From the NCBI GenBank assembly GCA_028583605.1, contig CM053327.1, positions 44,690,059 through 44,754,058 on the forward strand: 64,000 nt of DNA. Direction: 5' to 3'. Position 1 is the stretch's first letter, and each line of letters opens with the position of its first letter. Made by a program: the position numbers and the translations under genes. Below the pieces are notes generated by a model. That model made no database searches. It had not been told where the DNA came from and was given only the letters and a program-made list of their open reading frames with translations. Positions 30,230-40,750 of this stretch are shown here, piece after piece. Origin of the DNA: Dastarcus helophoroides. Taxonomy: Eukaryota; Arthropoda; Insecta; Coleoptera; Bothrideridae.

Positions 30230-33200
30230 ATGTTGTTTAAAAAAGTTACCCATGTCATCTTTGACATGGATGGATTATTAATTGGTAAGTTATTCCGAAA
30301 ACGAATAATATTTGATTGTCTAACCAATGTAGTTTTATCGACTTGGAATTTGTGGGTATAATCAAGTGTTAACTAATAATTTTAAATATTAATAACATTT
30401 TTGAGTAATATTGTGAAATTTCGTTACGTATAGTGTCCCACTTAAGAATAAAAATTCCATAGTTTCATTGTGAATTACTTTAGAAAAAATTTGTTTAACA
30501 AAAGGTCTATTTTCATTGTGACCTTTCATTTCATTTCACAATTTCATTGTGGATCTCTAAAACATTTTCAATTGTACAGGTGTTCGGTTTGACCTGAGCG
30601 CTAACCAACTTTAGTTTTTTTTTTTAATGGGGCGTCCTATATAATATTCCATTTTTAGATTCCTCGTTAAATTTTACATTGACTTTGTAAGATACCTTAG
30701 GTCAAGAAGATCGCGCTTAACTTTTTTTTTGAAAATTTTTCCGATTGCATCATTGTCTTTAACGTCAGATATCTTCCTTGTTATTAGCTGTATAAAATAA
30801 CGGTTTTCACTATTTTATTTAGCGTAAAATTATCGTATCGTTTAAGCCCCGAAAAGACAATTATTCTTGCCTGACCCAGATTGTATGGTACCTTAAACTC
30901 CAAACTTTCTAAACTCGTATAACTCATTTTTTTCAAAGGTAATTAGTTTTTTCTTTCATCATTGGAATTCGATTTCAAGAAGATTGTTGGTACTTTCCTC
31001 TGTGAGTCCTTGAGAAATTTTTATTTATTTGTATTACTTCCAAAATCCACAAATGAGGCCTTTTTTAAAAAACAAAGGAATGTTTTTGGTGGAACGGACT
31101 GATCCTTGGTTATTGTCACAAATTTACAAATCTTGTTTAAACAGTTTTCCAAAAATTAATTAGAATTTTGCTTTCTCGTTATGCATTCATTCTTAAAAAA
31201 GTCGAAAATTGAAACACAGAACTTGTCCCCTGAAACCAAGAAAAATTAAAAAACACAACAAAGGTTGCTCTAACGCGTTTCGACAGCCAAGCTGTCATCT
31301 TCAGTTTCTCTCTGAAGATGACAGCTTGGCTGTCGAAACGCGTTAGAGCAACCTTTGTTGTGTTTTTAAATCTTTTTTGGTTTCAGGGGACAAGATTTGT
31401 ATTTCAAAGGAATATTATTAGCTTGACAGTCATCTGAAAACCCCAATTGTAGTGCTGTAAATTCAGACGCGGTATTTATCAGGGCTTCGAACCGGAATTG
31501 AACCGAAAAGACAATTTGAAAAACACAACAAAAGTTGCTCTAACGCTTCAGATTTCAGGATACAGTATCTCTCCGAAGATGATAGCTTGGCTATCGAAAC
31601 GCGTTGTGTTTTTTAATCTTTCTTGGTTTCAAGGGACAATATTTGTATTTCAGAGGAACCTTTTTAGCTTGACAGGATCCAGCTCCCAAAAAGTATATCT
31701 TTTAAGAGATTTTTCAATACTAAATTTCGTTAGATTATTAAATATTCTTTAAATTTTTTAATTTTAGAATCAGAATCAATGTATGATAAAGTAATGAGCG
31801 AGATAGCAATGGAGTATGGAAAAATTTATACGACGTCAATCAAATTGAAAATCCTGGGCACCCCCGAACATGACACAGCGAAAATTGCAGTGACCGAACT
31901 AGATTTACCTATAACACCTGAAGAGTTTTTAAAAACGTACAAGGAAAGGGTGCGTAAACTAATTGGTCATCCGGTACTGATGCCTGGTAAGTACCCATTG
32001 ATCTTTTTGTTTTGTCGTGTTGGTGGCTTTTGCACATATTCATTTCTTTTCAGAGCCCTGCCATAACCATTACATTACAAAATAAAATTTCCCTAAACTC
32101 CTAAAAACCCTATACTAGGTAAGTATTATTCAATGTTACTTGTATCAATCATTTAGGACAAAACAGGAGTAGCTTTATTTGTACACTTAACATCTGGCAG
32201 CAAAGCTTGTAACTTGCTAGATGCTTTTATGTACATACACGCCCGACAAATTCATTAATAAGAAACTCTTATGAGATTTACCTTAAAATGGATAGATACA
32301 TCTGATACAACATTATATTTTTTAAACTTATTTCAATTTCTTGATTAATTTATAAAATGGTAAATAAAGTAATGGCTGACTTGGTAAATTGATTTGGTAA
32401 TTCTACTGGCTGCTTCAAAGTAGTTGCCTTGGAAAGCAGCTCAACTTTGAAAATGACGTTATTCACTCTAGAGAATTCATAAAGAATTATAGTCTCTGAC
32501 TAGAAGTAAGATTTTGGAATCATCTTCGATTGACTAATGACGGGCTTTTCGACATTCTTGATTGAAACAGGTGATGTTGTTTGAAACAGAAAACAGATTT
32601 TGGCTTACGAATAAAACATCAAAGACTTGCCGAGAAAATTGAGACTAATGTGAACTCACTAGTCACTTCAGCGTGGATAGTGAACCTGCATCAGATTTTT
32701 TACGAAATGGGAGGCTTCCAAGTGTCACAAGTGCCAACAATTGTGGCTATAATACCCTCTGCCTTATCAGTTTCATTGCTTTATTTACAGTATTCAAACA
32801 AATATAAAAAGTATAACTGCCTAGGAAGGGCACTAGGTAAAAATATAGGTGGTAGGGTAATTTTTTATTTACAGGGGCAGCAAAGCTGGTAAAGCACTTA
32901 AGTAAGCACAACGTCCCGATAGCTGTGGCTACTTCATCCTCGGAAGAATCCATGAAATTGAAAACTCAAGATCATCAGGATGTATTCAAATTATTTCATC
33001 ATATTGTATGTGGAAGTACCGACACTGAAGTCAAACATGGGAAACCAGCGCCCGACATTTTTCTGATTTGCGCTTCGAGATTTCCAGACAAACCATCATC
33101 AGATAAGGTAATTGCGGATTAGAGTAATAATCTCGAAGTAACGCTCTCCTTGCTTTAATTTTGATAATTAATACTGTTGCGAGTTATCAGTTCGAAGATC

Positions 33201-34631
33201 AAAACTGCCTAAATGTAATCACTTTATTTCCAAACAGATCTCGAAACACAACAATTGACTAATTAACTCACTGTTTAATTCATTAACTTGACTAACTAAC
33301 TGAGGGAAAGCCGACCGTACCGCTTATTTATAGATCCCGTTTCGGGTTCTAGAAGGAACGAGCAGATAAGACTTCGTTTGCAGACATTTCTGGAGCGCTT
33401 CTGCCGTTTGATTCATTATCGCGGCCGCTTCCCCTTATCAAATTTTCTAGAAAATTCCTAACTAAATGTTATAATTACATTTTGCTACAATACTTTAAAT
33501 TTTTCAAAAATTTCGACTTTTTAAATCCAAATTTTCTTTCCTGTTGAGTGGTTTTGTTTTCGCTGGTTGCTTCTTCCACACGTCTACATTTTCAGTTACC
33601 TTTTTTTCGTTAAAGAATGGCAATCTTCTCTAGATTGCCCCAAACGTTGCGTTAGATCTTAGTTTGTCAATCGCTGCTTGTGAATGGAATTAACGAAATT
33701 GCGCAAAGAAGATAAAAATGTAAAAGTCTTAGGTTCGTAAATAAGGTCGAATTTTTGGAAATAGAACATTCAAATAAGGAAAAATTTCGAAAAAATCGTT
33801 ATAAAAATCTTGAAATTGAGAAAAATCGATTGACTTCAGATCATAAAGAAAGTAGTGGCCGTGGTAGTAGTAAATGAGGTCGGATGACAGAGAGAGGTCA
33901 TCTAGTATGCAAGTCCGCGAATTCTTTTGTACTTACTTGTCGGAACGTTTGTTAGCATTCAAGTTGGATATACCAAACTGACGAGATCTAACAAGATCGA
34001 AACCGGTATTTGGTTTCCAAACTTCGAATCTAATTAATGTTCAAACTTACTGGCCTGTGCATTAGAATCCTTGTCTTCTGGGAACTTTCCTAAAGAGCAA
34101 CCGCTTCGCTAGATGGCAGTCTTTCAAAACTGTTGGTAGTTCCGCTACCTTATGATTCCACTATACACGCGCCTGGAGGGGGCTGCCTGAACTGACGAGA
34201 TCTAACAAGATCGAAACCGGTATTTGGTTTCCAAACTTCGAATCTAATAAATGTTCAATCCTAATGGTCTATGGCATAGACCAATAGGATTCTAATGCAT
34301 AGACTGTATGCATTAGAATCCTTGTCAGCTAGTAAATTTAGAATTTAATATGCAATTCATTTTATTTTAATACAAGATTCATATAAGGTTTCGCCCCTTT
34401 ACAATATCAGCAAATGAATACAAGATGTTTAAAGACTAATGTTGTTTTCAGTGTCTTGTGTTTGAAGATGCCCCAAATGGAATAAGAGGAGCTATAGATG
34501 CAGGCATGCAAGCGGTAATGGTCCCTCCAAAGGAAGTTGGCGCCGAATTAAGAAAACCAGCTACTTTGGTTTTGGAATCACTCGAAGACATGAAACCAGA
34601 ACTTTTTGGTTTACCTCCCTTCGAGAGTTAA
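30230..34631 (+). CDS. PUDP: HAD hydrolase, pseudouridine-5'-phosphatase-like (4 exons)
   Basis: The protein is expected to dephosphorylate pseudouridine 5'-phosphate in the cytosol (human PUDP/HDHD1; the insect family includes Drosophila Gs1l). Exons are 30230-30284, 31768-31986, 32875-33107 and 34452-34631. All junctions are GT..AG, and the phases close to 228 residues, the same length as human PUDP. HAD motifs: I is FDMDGLL (catalytic Asp12 and Asp14), II is VATSSS (residues 109-114), III is KHGKPAPD (Lys148) and IV is VFEDAPNG (Glu174, Asp175). The helical cap lies between I and II. Exon 1 codes only 18 residues up to motif I. Introns 1 and 3 hold hammerhead repeats of two families, and intron 3 also holds a solo LTR. 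The exact substrate is inferred from family membership. A duplicate phosphatase with another substrate remains possible. Confidence 0.88.
31084..31130 (+). repeat. tail fragment of the ACGCGU-hammerhead repeat
   Basis: It reads GTGGAACGGACTGATCCTTGG. Only the outer end of an arm is left. Confidence 0.65.
31205..31410. repeat. best-preserved ACGCGU-hammerhead fold-back
   Basis: Two arms of about 100 bp are almost perfect inverted copies around a centre near 31305 (arm landmarks CTTGTCCCCTGAAACCAAG, GGTTGCTCTAACGCGTTTC). Each arm carries a hammerhead core, one per strand. The element lies in intron 1 of the phosphatase gene and would be transcribed with it. Confidence 0.88.
31308..31348 (+). 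ncRNA. hammerhead ribozyme-like motif, consensus copy
   Basis: The order is CTCT (31308-31311), CTGAAGA (31312-31318), stem II GACAGC (31320-31325) with loop TTG and GCTGTC (31329-31334), GAAA (31335-31338), CGCG, T343 pairing with the last A, T344 as the cleavage-site base, then AGAG (31345-31348) pairing with CTCT. All invariant hammerhead bases are in place. Stem III is the bare palindrome ACGCGT, so action as a dimer is expected. Confidence 0.65.
31495..31665 (+). repeat. eroded ACGCGU-hammerhead repeat
   Basis: The ribozyme core at about 31570-31612 reads CCGAAGA (one invariant U lost), stem II GATAGC-TTG-GCTATC (compensated pair) and GAAACGCGTT. The stem I 3' strand and following bases are deleted. 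Confidence 0.7.
32000..32870. other. intron 2 of the phosphatase gene
   Basis: I see no repeat boundary or RNA gene. A 103-codon open frame at 32581-32892 crosses the acceptor of exon 3 in a different frame and is not supported as coding. Confidence 0.5.
33175..33489 (-). mobile_element. solo LTR, Gypsy-like family (copy 2)
   Basis: The 315-bp unit is inverted relative to copy 1, with ATAC directly on both sides (33171-33174 and 33490-33493). It aligns to the other three copies (shared GATAATG.ATCGCGGCCGC region and a TATTTATAG TATA region) and is the most diverged. It lies in intron 3 of the phosphatase gene. Confidence 0.85.
33535..33695. repeat. single arm of the fold-back repeat of CEP290 intron 1
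   Basis: It shares GTTGAGTGG, GGTTGCTTC.TCCACACG and GATCTTAGTTTGTCAATCG with 17.4-17.6 kb. Confidence 0.6.
33972..34014 (+). ncRNA. hammerhead ribozyme-like motif, second family, complete
   Basis: The order is ACCAAA (33972-33977), CTGACGA (33978-33984), stem II GATCT-AACA-AGATC (33985-33998), GAAA (33999-34002), CCGG, T (34007), A (34008, cleavage-site base), then TTTGGT (34009-34014). The last strand pairs perfectly with ACCAAA as a 6-bp stem I. Stem III is the self-complementary ACCGGT without a loop. All invariant core bases are present. Confidence 0.65.
34186..34228 (+). ncRNA. hammerhead ribozyme-like motif, second copy, weak stem I
   Basis: CTGACGA (34192-34198), stem II GATCT-AACA-AGATC, GAAA and ACCGGTA are identical to the copy at 33978. 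The upstream strand is CTGAA, so stem I keeps only A-U, A-U, two wobble pairs and one C-G. Confidence 0.5.
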
Positions 34632-34897
34632 TTAATGATTAAATGTTGTTTAATAGTACAATCAACCAGTTTTAAAGTTATAGATGTTCCTATATGTTTC
34701 AGAATTTTAGTAAATATAAACCTATTTATTTTTGATAACTATTAACTATTAATTTATTTTTATATTGTTGTAAATTTAGCTTTTCGTAATTGTATATTTT
34801 TGCAATGTACTAATAAGACATCATATGCTGATAAAATGTTACTAATATTTCATCGTACATATCAGATTTTCTAGATTATTAATAACAATGCTGAAAT

Positions 34898-34903
34898 AAT
34901 AAA
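34898..34903 (+). terminator. poly(A) signal of the HAD phosphatase gene
   Basis: AATAAA lies 267 bases after the stop codon, the first exact signal that is well placed before the TTTCGAC array. Confidence 0.55.
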
Positions 34904-35059
34904 GAATGCTACTTACAAACTAAAAATATTTTTTTTAATCTATTCGGTTTCCAGCTTTTTGATAAATATCTGTTATCTTGTCTGTCATTTTCTGCAATAA
35001 ATTAATTCTAGACAAAAAATACGTAACTCTAAAATATGTCCCAATATTTGCTCATGTTC

Positions 35060-38000
35060 ACTCAAATTTCGACTCTTTTTCTCAAAATTTCGACTTTTTT
35101 CTAGAAATTTCGACTTTTTTCTGAAATTACGATTTTTTCTCGAAATTTCTCTCGAAACTTTGTTTTTTGTTTCTCAAATTTCGACGTTTTTCTCGAAATT
35201 TCGACCTTAATATCGAAATTTCGAAATTTTTCTCAAAATTTCTACTTTGAACTCACTTTTGCCCGTAATATCGAAATTTCGACTTTTTTCTGAAATTGCG
35301 ATTTTTCTCTCGAAACTTCGTTTTTTGTTTCTCAAATTTCGACGTTTTTCTCGAAATTTTGACCTTAATATCGAAATTTCGAAATTTTTCTCGAAATTTC
35401 GACTTTGAACTCACTTTTGACCGTAATATCGAAATTTCGACTTTTTTTCTCGAAATTTCGACTTTTCTCGCAAATTTCGATTTTTCTCTCGAAATTTCGA
35501 CTTTTTTTTTCTCGAAATCTACTTTTCTCGCAAATTTCGATTTTTCTCTCGAAATTTCGACTTTTTTTTTCTCGAAATCTCGACTTTTTTTTCGCAAATT
35601 TCAACTTTTTTCTCGAAATATTTCGAAATTTCGACTCTTTTCTCGAAATTTCCAAGTTTTTTCCAAATTTCGACTTTTTTCTCAAAATGTTCACCTTAAT
35701 CTGAAAAGCTTGACTTTTTTTCTCGAAATTTGGTTTTTTTTTTCTCAATTTTTGGCCTTTTTTTATTAAATATCGACTTTTTTTCTCGAAATTTTGACCT
35801 TGATATCGAAATTTCGACATTTTTCTCGAAATTTCCACTTTAAACTCAAAATTTCGACTTTTTTTCTACAAATTTCTATTTTTTTTTATCAAATTTCGAC
35901 TTTTTTCTCGAAATTTCAACTTTTTTATCGAAATTTCGCCTTTTCTCTCAAATTTGGACTTTTTTTCTCAAAATTTCGACTTTTTTCTCGAAATTTCGAC
36001 TTTTTTCTGAAATTTCGATTTTTTCTCGAAACTTGTTTTTTTGTTTCTCAAATTTCGACGTTTTTTCAAAATTTTGACCTCAATATCGAAATTTTTCTCG
36101 AAATTTCGACTTTAAACTCACTTTTGACCGTAATATCGAAATTTCGACTTTTTTTTCTCGAAATTTCGACTTTCCTCGCAAATTTCGATTTTTCTCTCGA
36201 AATTTCGACTTTTTTTTCTCGAAATCTCGACTTTTTTTTCGCAAATTTCAACTTTTTTCTCGAAATATTTCGAAATTTCGACTCTTTTCTCGAAATTTCC
36301 AAGTTTTTTCCAAATTTCGACTTTTTTCTCAAAATGTTCACCTTAATCTGAAAAGCTTGACTTTTTTTCTCGAAATTTGGTTTTTTTTTCTCAATTTTTG
36401 GCCTTTTTTTATTAAATATCGACTTTTTTTCTCGAAATTTTGACCTTGATATCGAAATTTCGACATTTTTCTCGAAATTTCCACTTTAAACTCAAAATTT
36501 CTACTTTTTTTCTACAAATTTCTATTTTTTTTATCAAATTTCGACTTTTTTCTCGAAATATCAACTTTTTTATCGAAATTTCGCCTTTTCTCTCAAATTT
36601 GGACTTTTTTTCTCAAAATTTCGACTTTTTTTCTTGAAATTTCGACTTTTCTGAAATTTCGATTTTTTCTCGAAACTTGTTTTTTTGTTTCTCAAATTTC
36701 GACGTTTTTTCGAAATTTTGACCTCAATATCGAAATTTTTCTCGAAATTTCGACTTTGAACTCACTTTTGACCGTAATATCGAAATTTCGACTTTTTTTT
36801 CTCGAAATTTCGACTTTCCTCGCAAATTTCGATTTTTCTCTCGAAATTTCGACTTTTTTTTCTCGAAATCTCGACTTTTTTTTCGCAAATTTCGACTTTT
36901 TTCTTGAAATTTCGACTTTTTTTCTCTACATTTCGACTTTAAACTCAAAATGTTGATTTTCATTGCCGGATTTCGCCTTTAACCTCGAAATTTCGAATTT
37001 TTTTCGAAATTTCGACTTTAATCTCGAAATTTCGACTTTAAACTCAAAATGTTGATTTTAATTTTTGGATTTCGTCTTTAATCTCGAAAGTTCGACTTTT
37101 TTCTCGAAATTTCGACTTTGATCTCGAAATTTGGACCTTTATCTTGAAATTTCGACTTTTTTTCTCTACATTTTCACTTTAATCTCAAAATTTCGACTTT
37201 AAACTTAAAATGTTGACTTTAATTTATGGATTTCGCCTTTAATCTCGAAAATTCGACTTTTTTCTCGAAATTTCGACTTTAATCTCGAAATTTCGATTTT
37301 TCTCTCGAAATTTCGACTTTAATCTCGAAATTTCCATTTTTTTTTCAAAATTTCAACTTTAATTTCGGAGTTTCGACTTTAAAGTCGCGTTTAAACGCGA
37401 AATTAAAAATTTTTTCTCTAGATTTCAACTTAAATCCCAAAAAAGAATTAAGTTTTTCTCAAATTTCGACTTTTTTCTCAAAATGTTGACCTTAATCTGA
37501 AAAGCTTGACTTTTTTTCTCGAAATTTGGTTTTTTTTTTCTCAATTTTTGGCCTTTTTTTTTATTAAATATCGACTTTTTTCTCGAAATTTTGACCTTGA
37601 TATCGAAATTTCGACTTTAAACTCAAAATGTTGACTTTAATTTCTGGATTTCGTCTTTAATCTCGAAAGTTCGACTTTTTTCTCGAAATTTCGACTTTGA
37701 TCTCGAAATTTGGACCTTTTTCTTGAAATTTCGACCTGTTTTCTCTACATTTCCACTTTAATCTCAAAATTTCGACTTTAAACTTAAAATGTTGACTTTA
37801 ATTTATGGATTTCGCCTTTAATCTCGAAAATTCGACTTTTTTCTCCAAATTTCGACTTTAATCTCGACCTTGATATCGAAATTTCGACATTTTTCTCGAA
37901 ATTTCCCCTTTAAACTCAAAATTTCGACTTTTTTTCTACAAATTTCTATTTTTTTTTTGTCAAATTTCGACTTTTTTCTCGGAATTTCGAGCTTATAAGG

Positions 38001-38095
38001 TGAAAATTTTGACTTTTTCTCAAATTCCAATTTTTTCTCGAAATTTTGATCTTAATCACAAAATTTCGATTGAAAACTCGAAATTATTTATGAAA
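35060..38095. repeat. 3-kb TTTCGAC-type array with higher-order repeats
   Basis: The plus strand is built of drifting units of about 18-22 bp (TTTCTCGAAATTTCGACTTT type), strongly pyrimidine-biased between TCGAAATTTCGA palindromes. Higher-order copies are visible: CCGTAATATCGAAATTTCGA recurs at about 35421, 36129 and 36773, with matching downstream order. The many long open frames on both strands are repeat by-products. The array lies between the convergent phosphatase and transporter genes. Confidence 0.93.
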
Positions 38096-38685
38096 TAACA
38101 ATGCAGCTGCTAAGGGTTTCCTAAACTAGAGTTCATGGACCCTTGAGAGATCCATATCATGAGTGGTGGGGACCCATGGGTAGCGTAACTAACAACATTT
38201 TTGAAGATAATAACTAATCCCGGTAATTTATCTGGTCCCACCTCATAAAAAGTATTTTTAAATTCCCTTGTTTTCTTTTCCCATTAACTCGCTACAATAC
38301 GGCAGGGTGGGACGCTTGCTCCCCTCTGGTTTATACACCCAACAGTGTTCGTTTCGCATTCGCGAATATTCGCATCTTTTTTAATATTCGCATTCGCAAG
38401 AAATTATGCGAATATATTTGGATATAAGACGGGAAATTATTTATGAAATAACAATGCAACTGCTAAGGGTTTCCTAAACTAGAGTTCATGGACCCTTGAG
38501 AGATCCATATCATGAGTGTTGGGGGCCCATGGGTAGCGTAACTAACAACATTTTTGAAGATAATAACTAATCCCAGTAATTTACCTGGTCCCACCTCATA
38601 AAATTTTTAAATTCCCTTGTTTTCTTTTCCTATTAACTCGCTACAATATGGCAGGGGGGGGGGACGCTTGCTCCCCCTTGTATCA
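38080..38685. repeat. near-tandem duplication, about 250-bp units
   Basis: 38085-38330 and about 38430-38685 are near-identical (share CTAAACTAGAGTTCATGGAC and GGGTAGCGTAACTAACAAC), offset by about 350. Between them is GCGAATATTCGCA-rich sequence, absent from the second unit. Confidence 0.85.
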
Positions 38686-38689
38686 TACA

Positions 38690-39240
38690 TCAAACAAAAA
38701 ATTTATGTTCCCAACTGCGGGAGCCTTTTCCATAAATTTGTATTTTTTATTGAAAATTAGTCTTCGAGATTTCGACACTTTCTCAAAATTTCGACACTTT
38801 CTCCAAATTTTGACACTTTCTCAAAATTTCAACACTTTCTCAAAATTTCGACACTCAAATTTTCACATTTTTTCTCACTATGCGCATTTTTTCACAAAAT
38901 TCTCTTTTTCTTTAGAAATGTCGAATTCATTCTAAAGTTCGACTTTTTATATCAAAATACGACTTTCTTAAAATTTCGAATTTTTATCTCAAAATTCGTC
39001 GTTTTGATAACGAAGGCTTCCACGGCCGGCCAGTCAGTACAGGATATACTTCTGGATTGGACCGTGTCAAAGAACTACTAAAAGTGTTCGACGTTTTGCC
39101 CATCATCGTAGGGGGCTTCTTCGGGAACAAAGAAAAGAGAAATATAAGGAAATATGCAAAAATAAAAAGGCCAATTTCAAAACATCAGAGCACGGTAAGT
39201 CAGTATGTCCCCATACCAGAGGCGAAACTCTTCTGAATTG
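38690..39240. other. intergenic DNA
   Basis: 38750-39000 is the TTTCGACAC variant of the dispersed repeat. 39000-39240 is unassigned and holds GGCGAAACTCTTCTG, which recurs at 39670 just beyond the solo LTR at 39252, so the pair brackets that LTR. Confidence 0.4.
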
Positions 39241-39251
39241 AAAATTGGTAC

Positions 39252-39607
39252 TGTTACGGGCTTATCGGTTCGATTGATTACACTTATCGAATAAGACCCA
39301 CTTTATTACTGAACTCAACTTGGATCACCACAATTTACAATTAACTCACTTCTACTAACTCACACTGATTCTAACTGACTGACTCGAGGGAAAGCTGACC
39401 GCCTTTTTATAGTTTTGGCCGCCGGCTTCTAGAATTTTTGACAGATAAGGCTTATCGAATGCCGACATTTCTGGAACGCTTATCTGGCGTTTGCTTCGTT
39501 ATCACGGTCGCTTTCCCCTTATCAGAACCTTCTAGAAACTTTTTTTTATTTACTAAATTCTACAATTCTATTCTAAATTCTATTACATCTATTTACATTG
39601 CGTTACA
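39252..39607 (-). mobile_element. solo LTR, Gypsy-like family (copy 3)
   Basis: The 356-bp unit on the minus strand has GTAC directly on both sides (39248-39251 and 39608-39611). It is closest in sequence to copy 1 (shares CTTATCGGTTCGAT and ACTCGAGGGAAAGCTGACCG). No internal genes are present. Confidence 0.88.
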
Positions 39608-39669
39608 GTACAAAGGATAGAAAAGTTTAGACAGAAGAGCACGGTAATTCAGTATATCCATCATACCAG

Positions 39670-40400
39670 AGGCGAAACTCTTCTGTTTTGTTTTTTAAAA
39701 TTTCGTTATTTCTCAAAATTATACTTTTTTTGAAAATTTAGACTTTTTTTAAATTCATCTTTCTGAAAAATTCGACTTGTTCATTAAACTTCGCCTTTTT
39801 TTGGAAAATTGGTCACGTTAAAATTGTTATTTTATGGAAATTTTAAAATATATTTTGGAAAAACTTTGAATTTTTGCCAAGACTAGAAATTTCAAATTCC
39901 AACTTGTTTCTCAAAATTTCGCAGTTTATCTAGTCCAGGGTAGATAATTTTTGAAACTTTAATTTTTTTTTCACTTTTAATCGTTTTTGAAGGCTTCTAC
40001 CCTGGTCTAATCTCAATAGTGGATATTTTCTGATGTTACAGTTGGGGAGGGTTAAAAAATAAATATTCGGTCGAGAAATGTCGACTCTTTTTCTTGACAT
40101 TTCGACGTTTTTTTCTGAAATTTTCCCCAAAATTCTACCTTTTTTCGAAATTTCAACATTCAACTTTCTCTGGGTAATTTTAACTCTAACAAATTTCGAC
40201 GTTTAACTCAAAATGTCGATTTTTTTCCCAAAATGTCGATCTTTTTCTCAAAGCGTCAATCTTTTCCTCGAAATTTTGATATTTTCCTCGAAATTTTGGT
40301 ATTTTTCTCGAAATTTTGATATTTCCCTCGAAATGTTATTTTTTTCAAAATTTGGGTTTTAGAAACTTGTGATTTTTATTTCAAAAATCTCTTCTTCTCG
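39670..40400. repeat. degenerate TTTCGAC-type repeat
   Basis: These are drifting CTCGAAATTTTGATATTT-like words between two solo LTRs. I see no gene. Confidence 0.5.
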
Positions 40401-40409
40401 AGATGATAT

Positions 40410-40750
40410 TGTGGCGCGCTTATCGGTTCGAAATGATTATTAAACATTTGCTAAATAATACCCACTTTATTACTAAACTAAACTTGAAACATTACAACTG
40501 AATAATTAACTCACTTATTTACTTCTAACTGCTAACTCATTAACTACACTGACTCGAGGAAAAGTCGACCGCCTTATATAGTTTTGGCTCTCGGCTTCTA
40601 AAAAAATCCTTCAGATAAGGCTTATCGTTTGCCGAAATTTCTGGAACGCTTATCTGCCGTTTGCTTCGTTATCGCGGCCGCTTCCCCCTTATCAAATCTT
40701 TCTAGAAAATTTTCTTACGTACTAAATTCTATAATTTACATTTCGTCACA
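40410..40750 (-). mobile_element. solo LTR, Gypsy-like family (copy 4)
   Basis: The 341-bp unit on the minus strand has ATAT directly on both sides (40406-40409 and 40751-40754). It starts TGTGGCG and ends CGTCACA on the plus strand and shares GCGGCCGCTTCCCCCTTATC with copy 2. It lies just beyond the 3' end of the transporter gene. Confidence 0.88.

Larger units (their letters stand above)
33880..34340 (+). repeat. ACCGGU-type hammerhead repeat, tandem dimer
   Basis: Two units follow in the same orientation with ribozyme cores 214 bp apart (33978 and 34192). Shared words are GATCTAACAAGATCGAAACC and TTCGAATCTAAT.AATGTTCAA. The same family occupies 6949-7640 inverted. A tandem arrangement of ribozyme-bearing units resembles the long terminal direct repeats of Penelope-like elements or small hammerhead satellites. 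It lies in intron 3 of the phosphatase gene. Confidence 0.78.

Noticed and set aside
31268..31306. Active hammerhead on the minus strand of the best fold-back
   Set aside because: The core is intact, but the base before CTGAAGA is A and cannot pair with the A after the cleavage position, so stem I does not form as in the plus-strand copy.
35296..36963. Long open frames of up to 185 codons on both strands
   Set aside because: They are translations of the TTTCGAC-type array in all frames (F, S, R or K, E repeats) and move with the repeat units.
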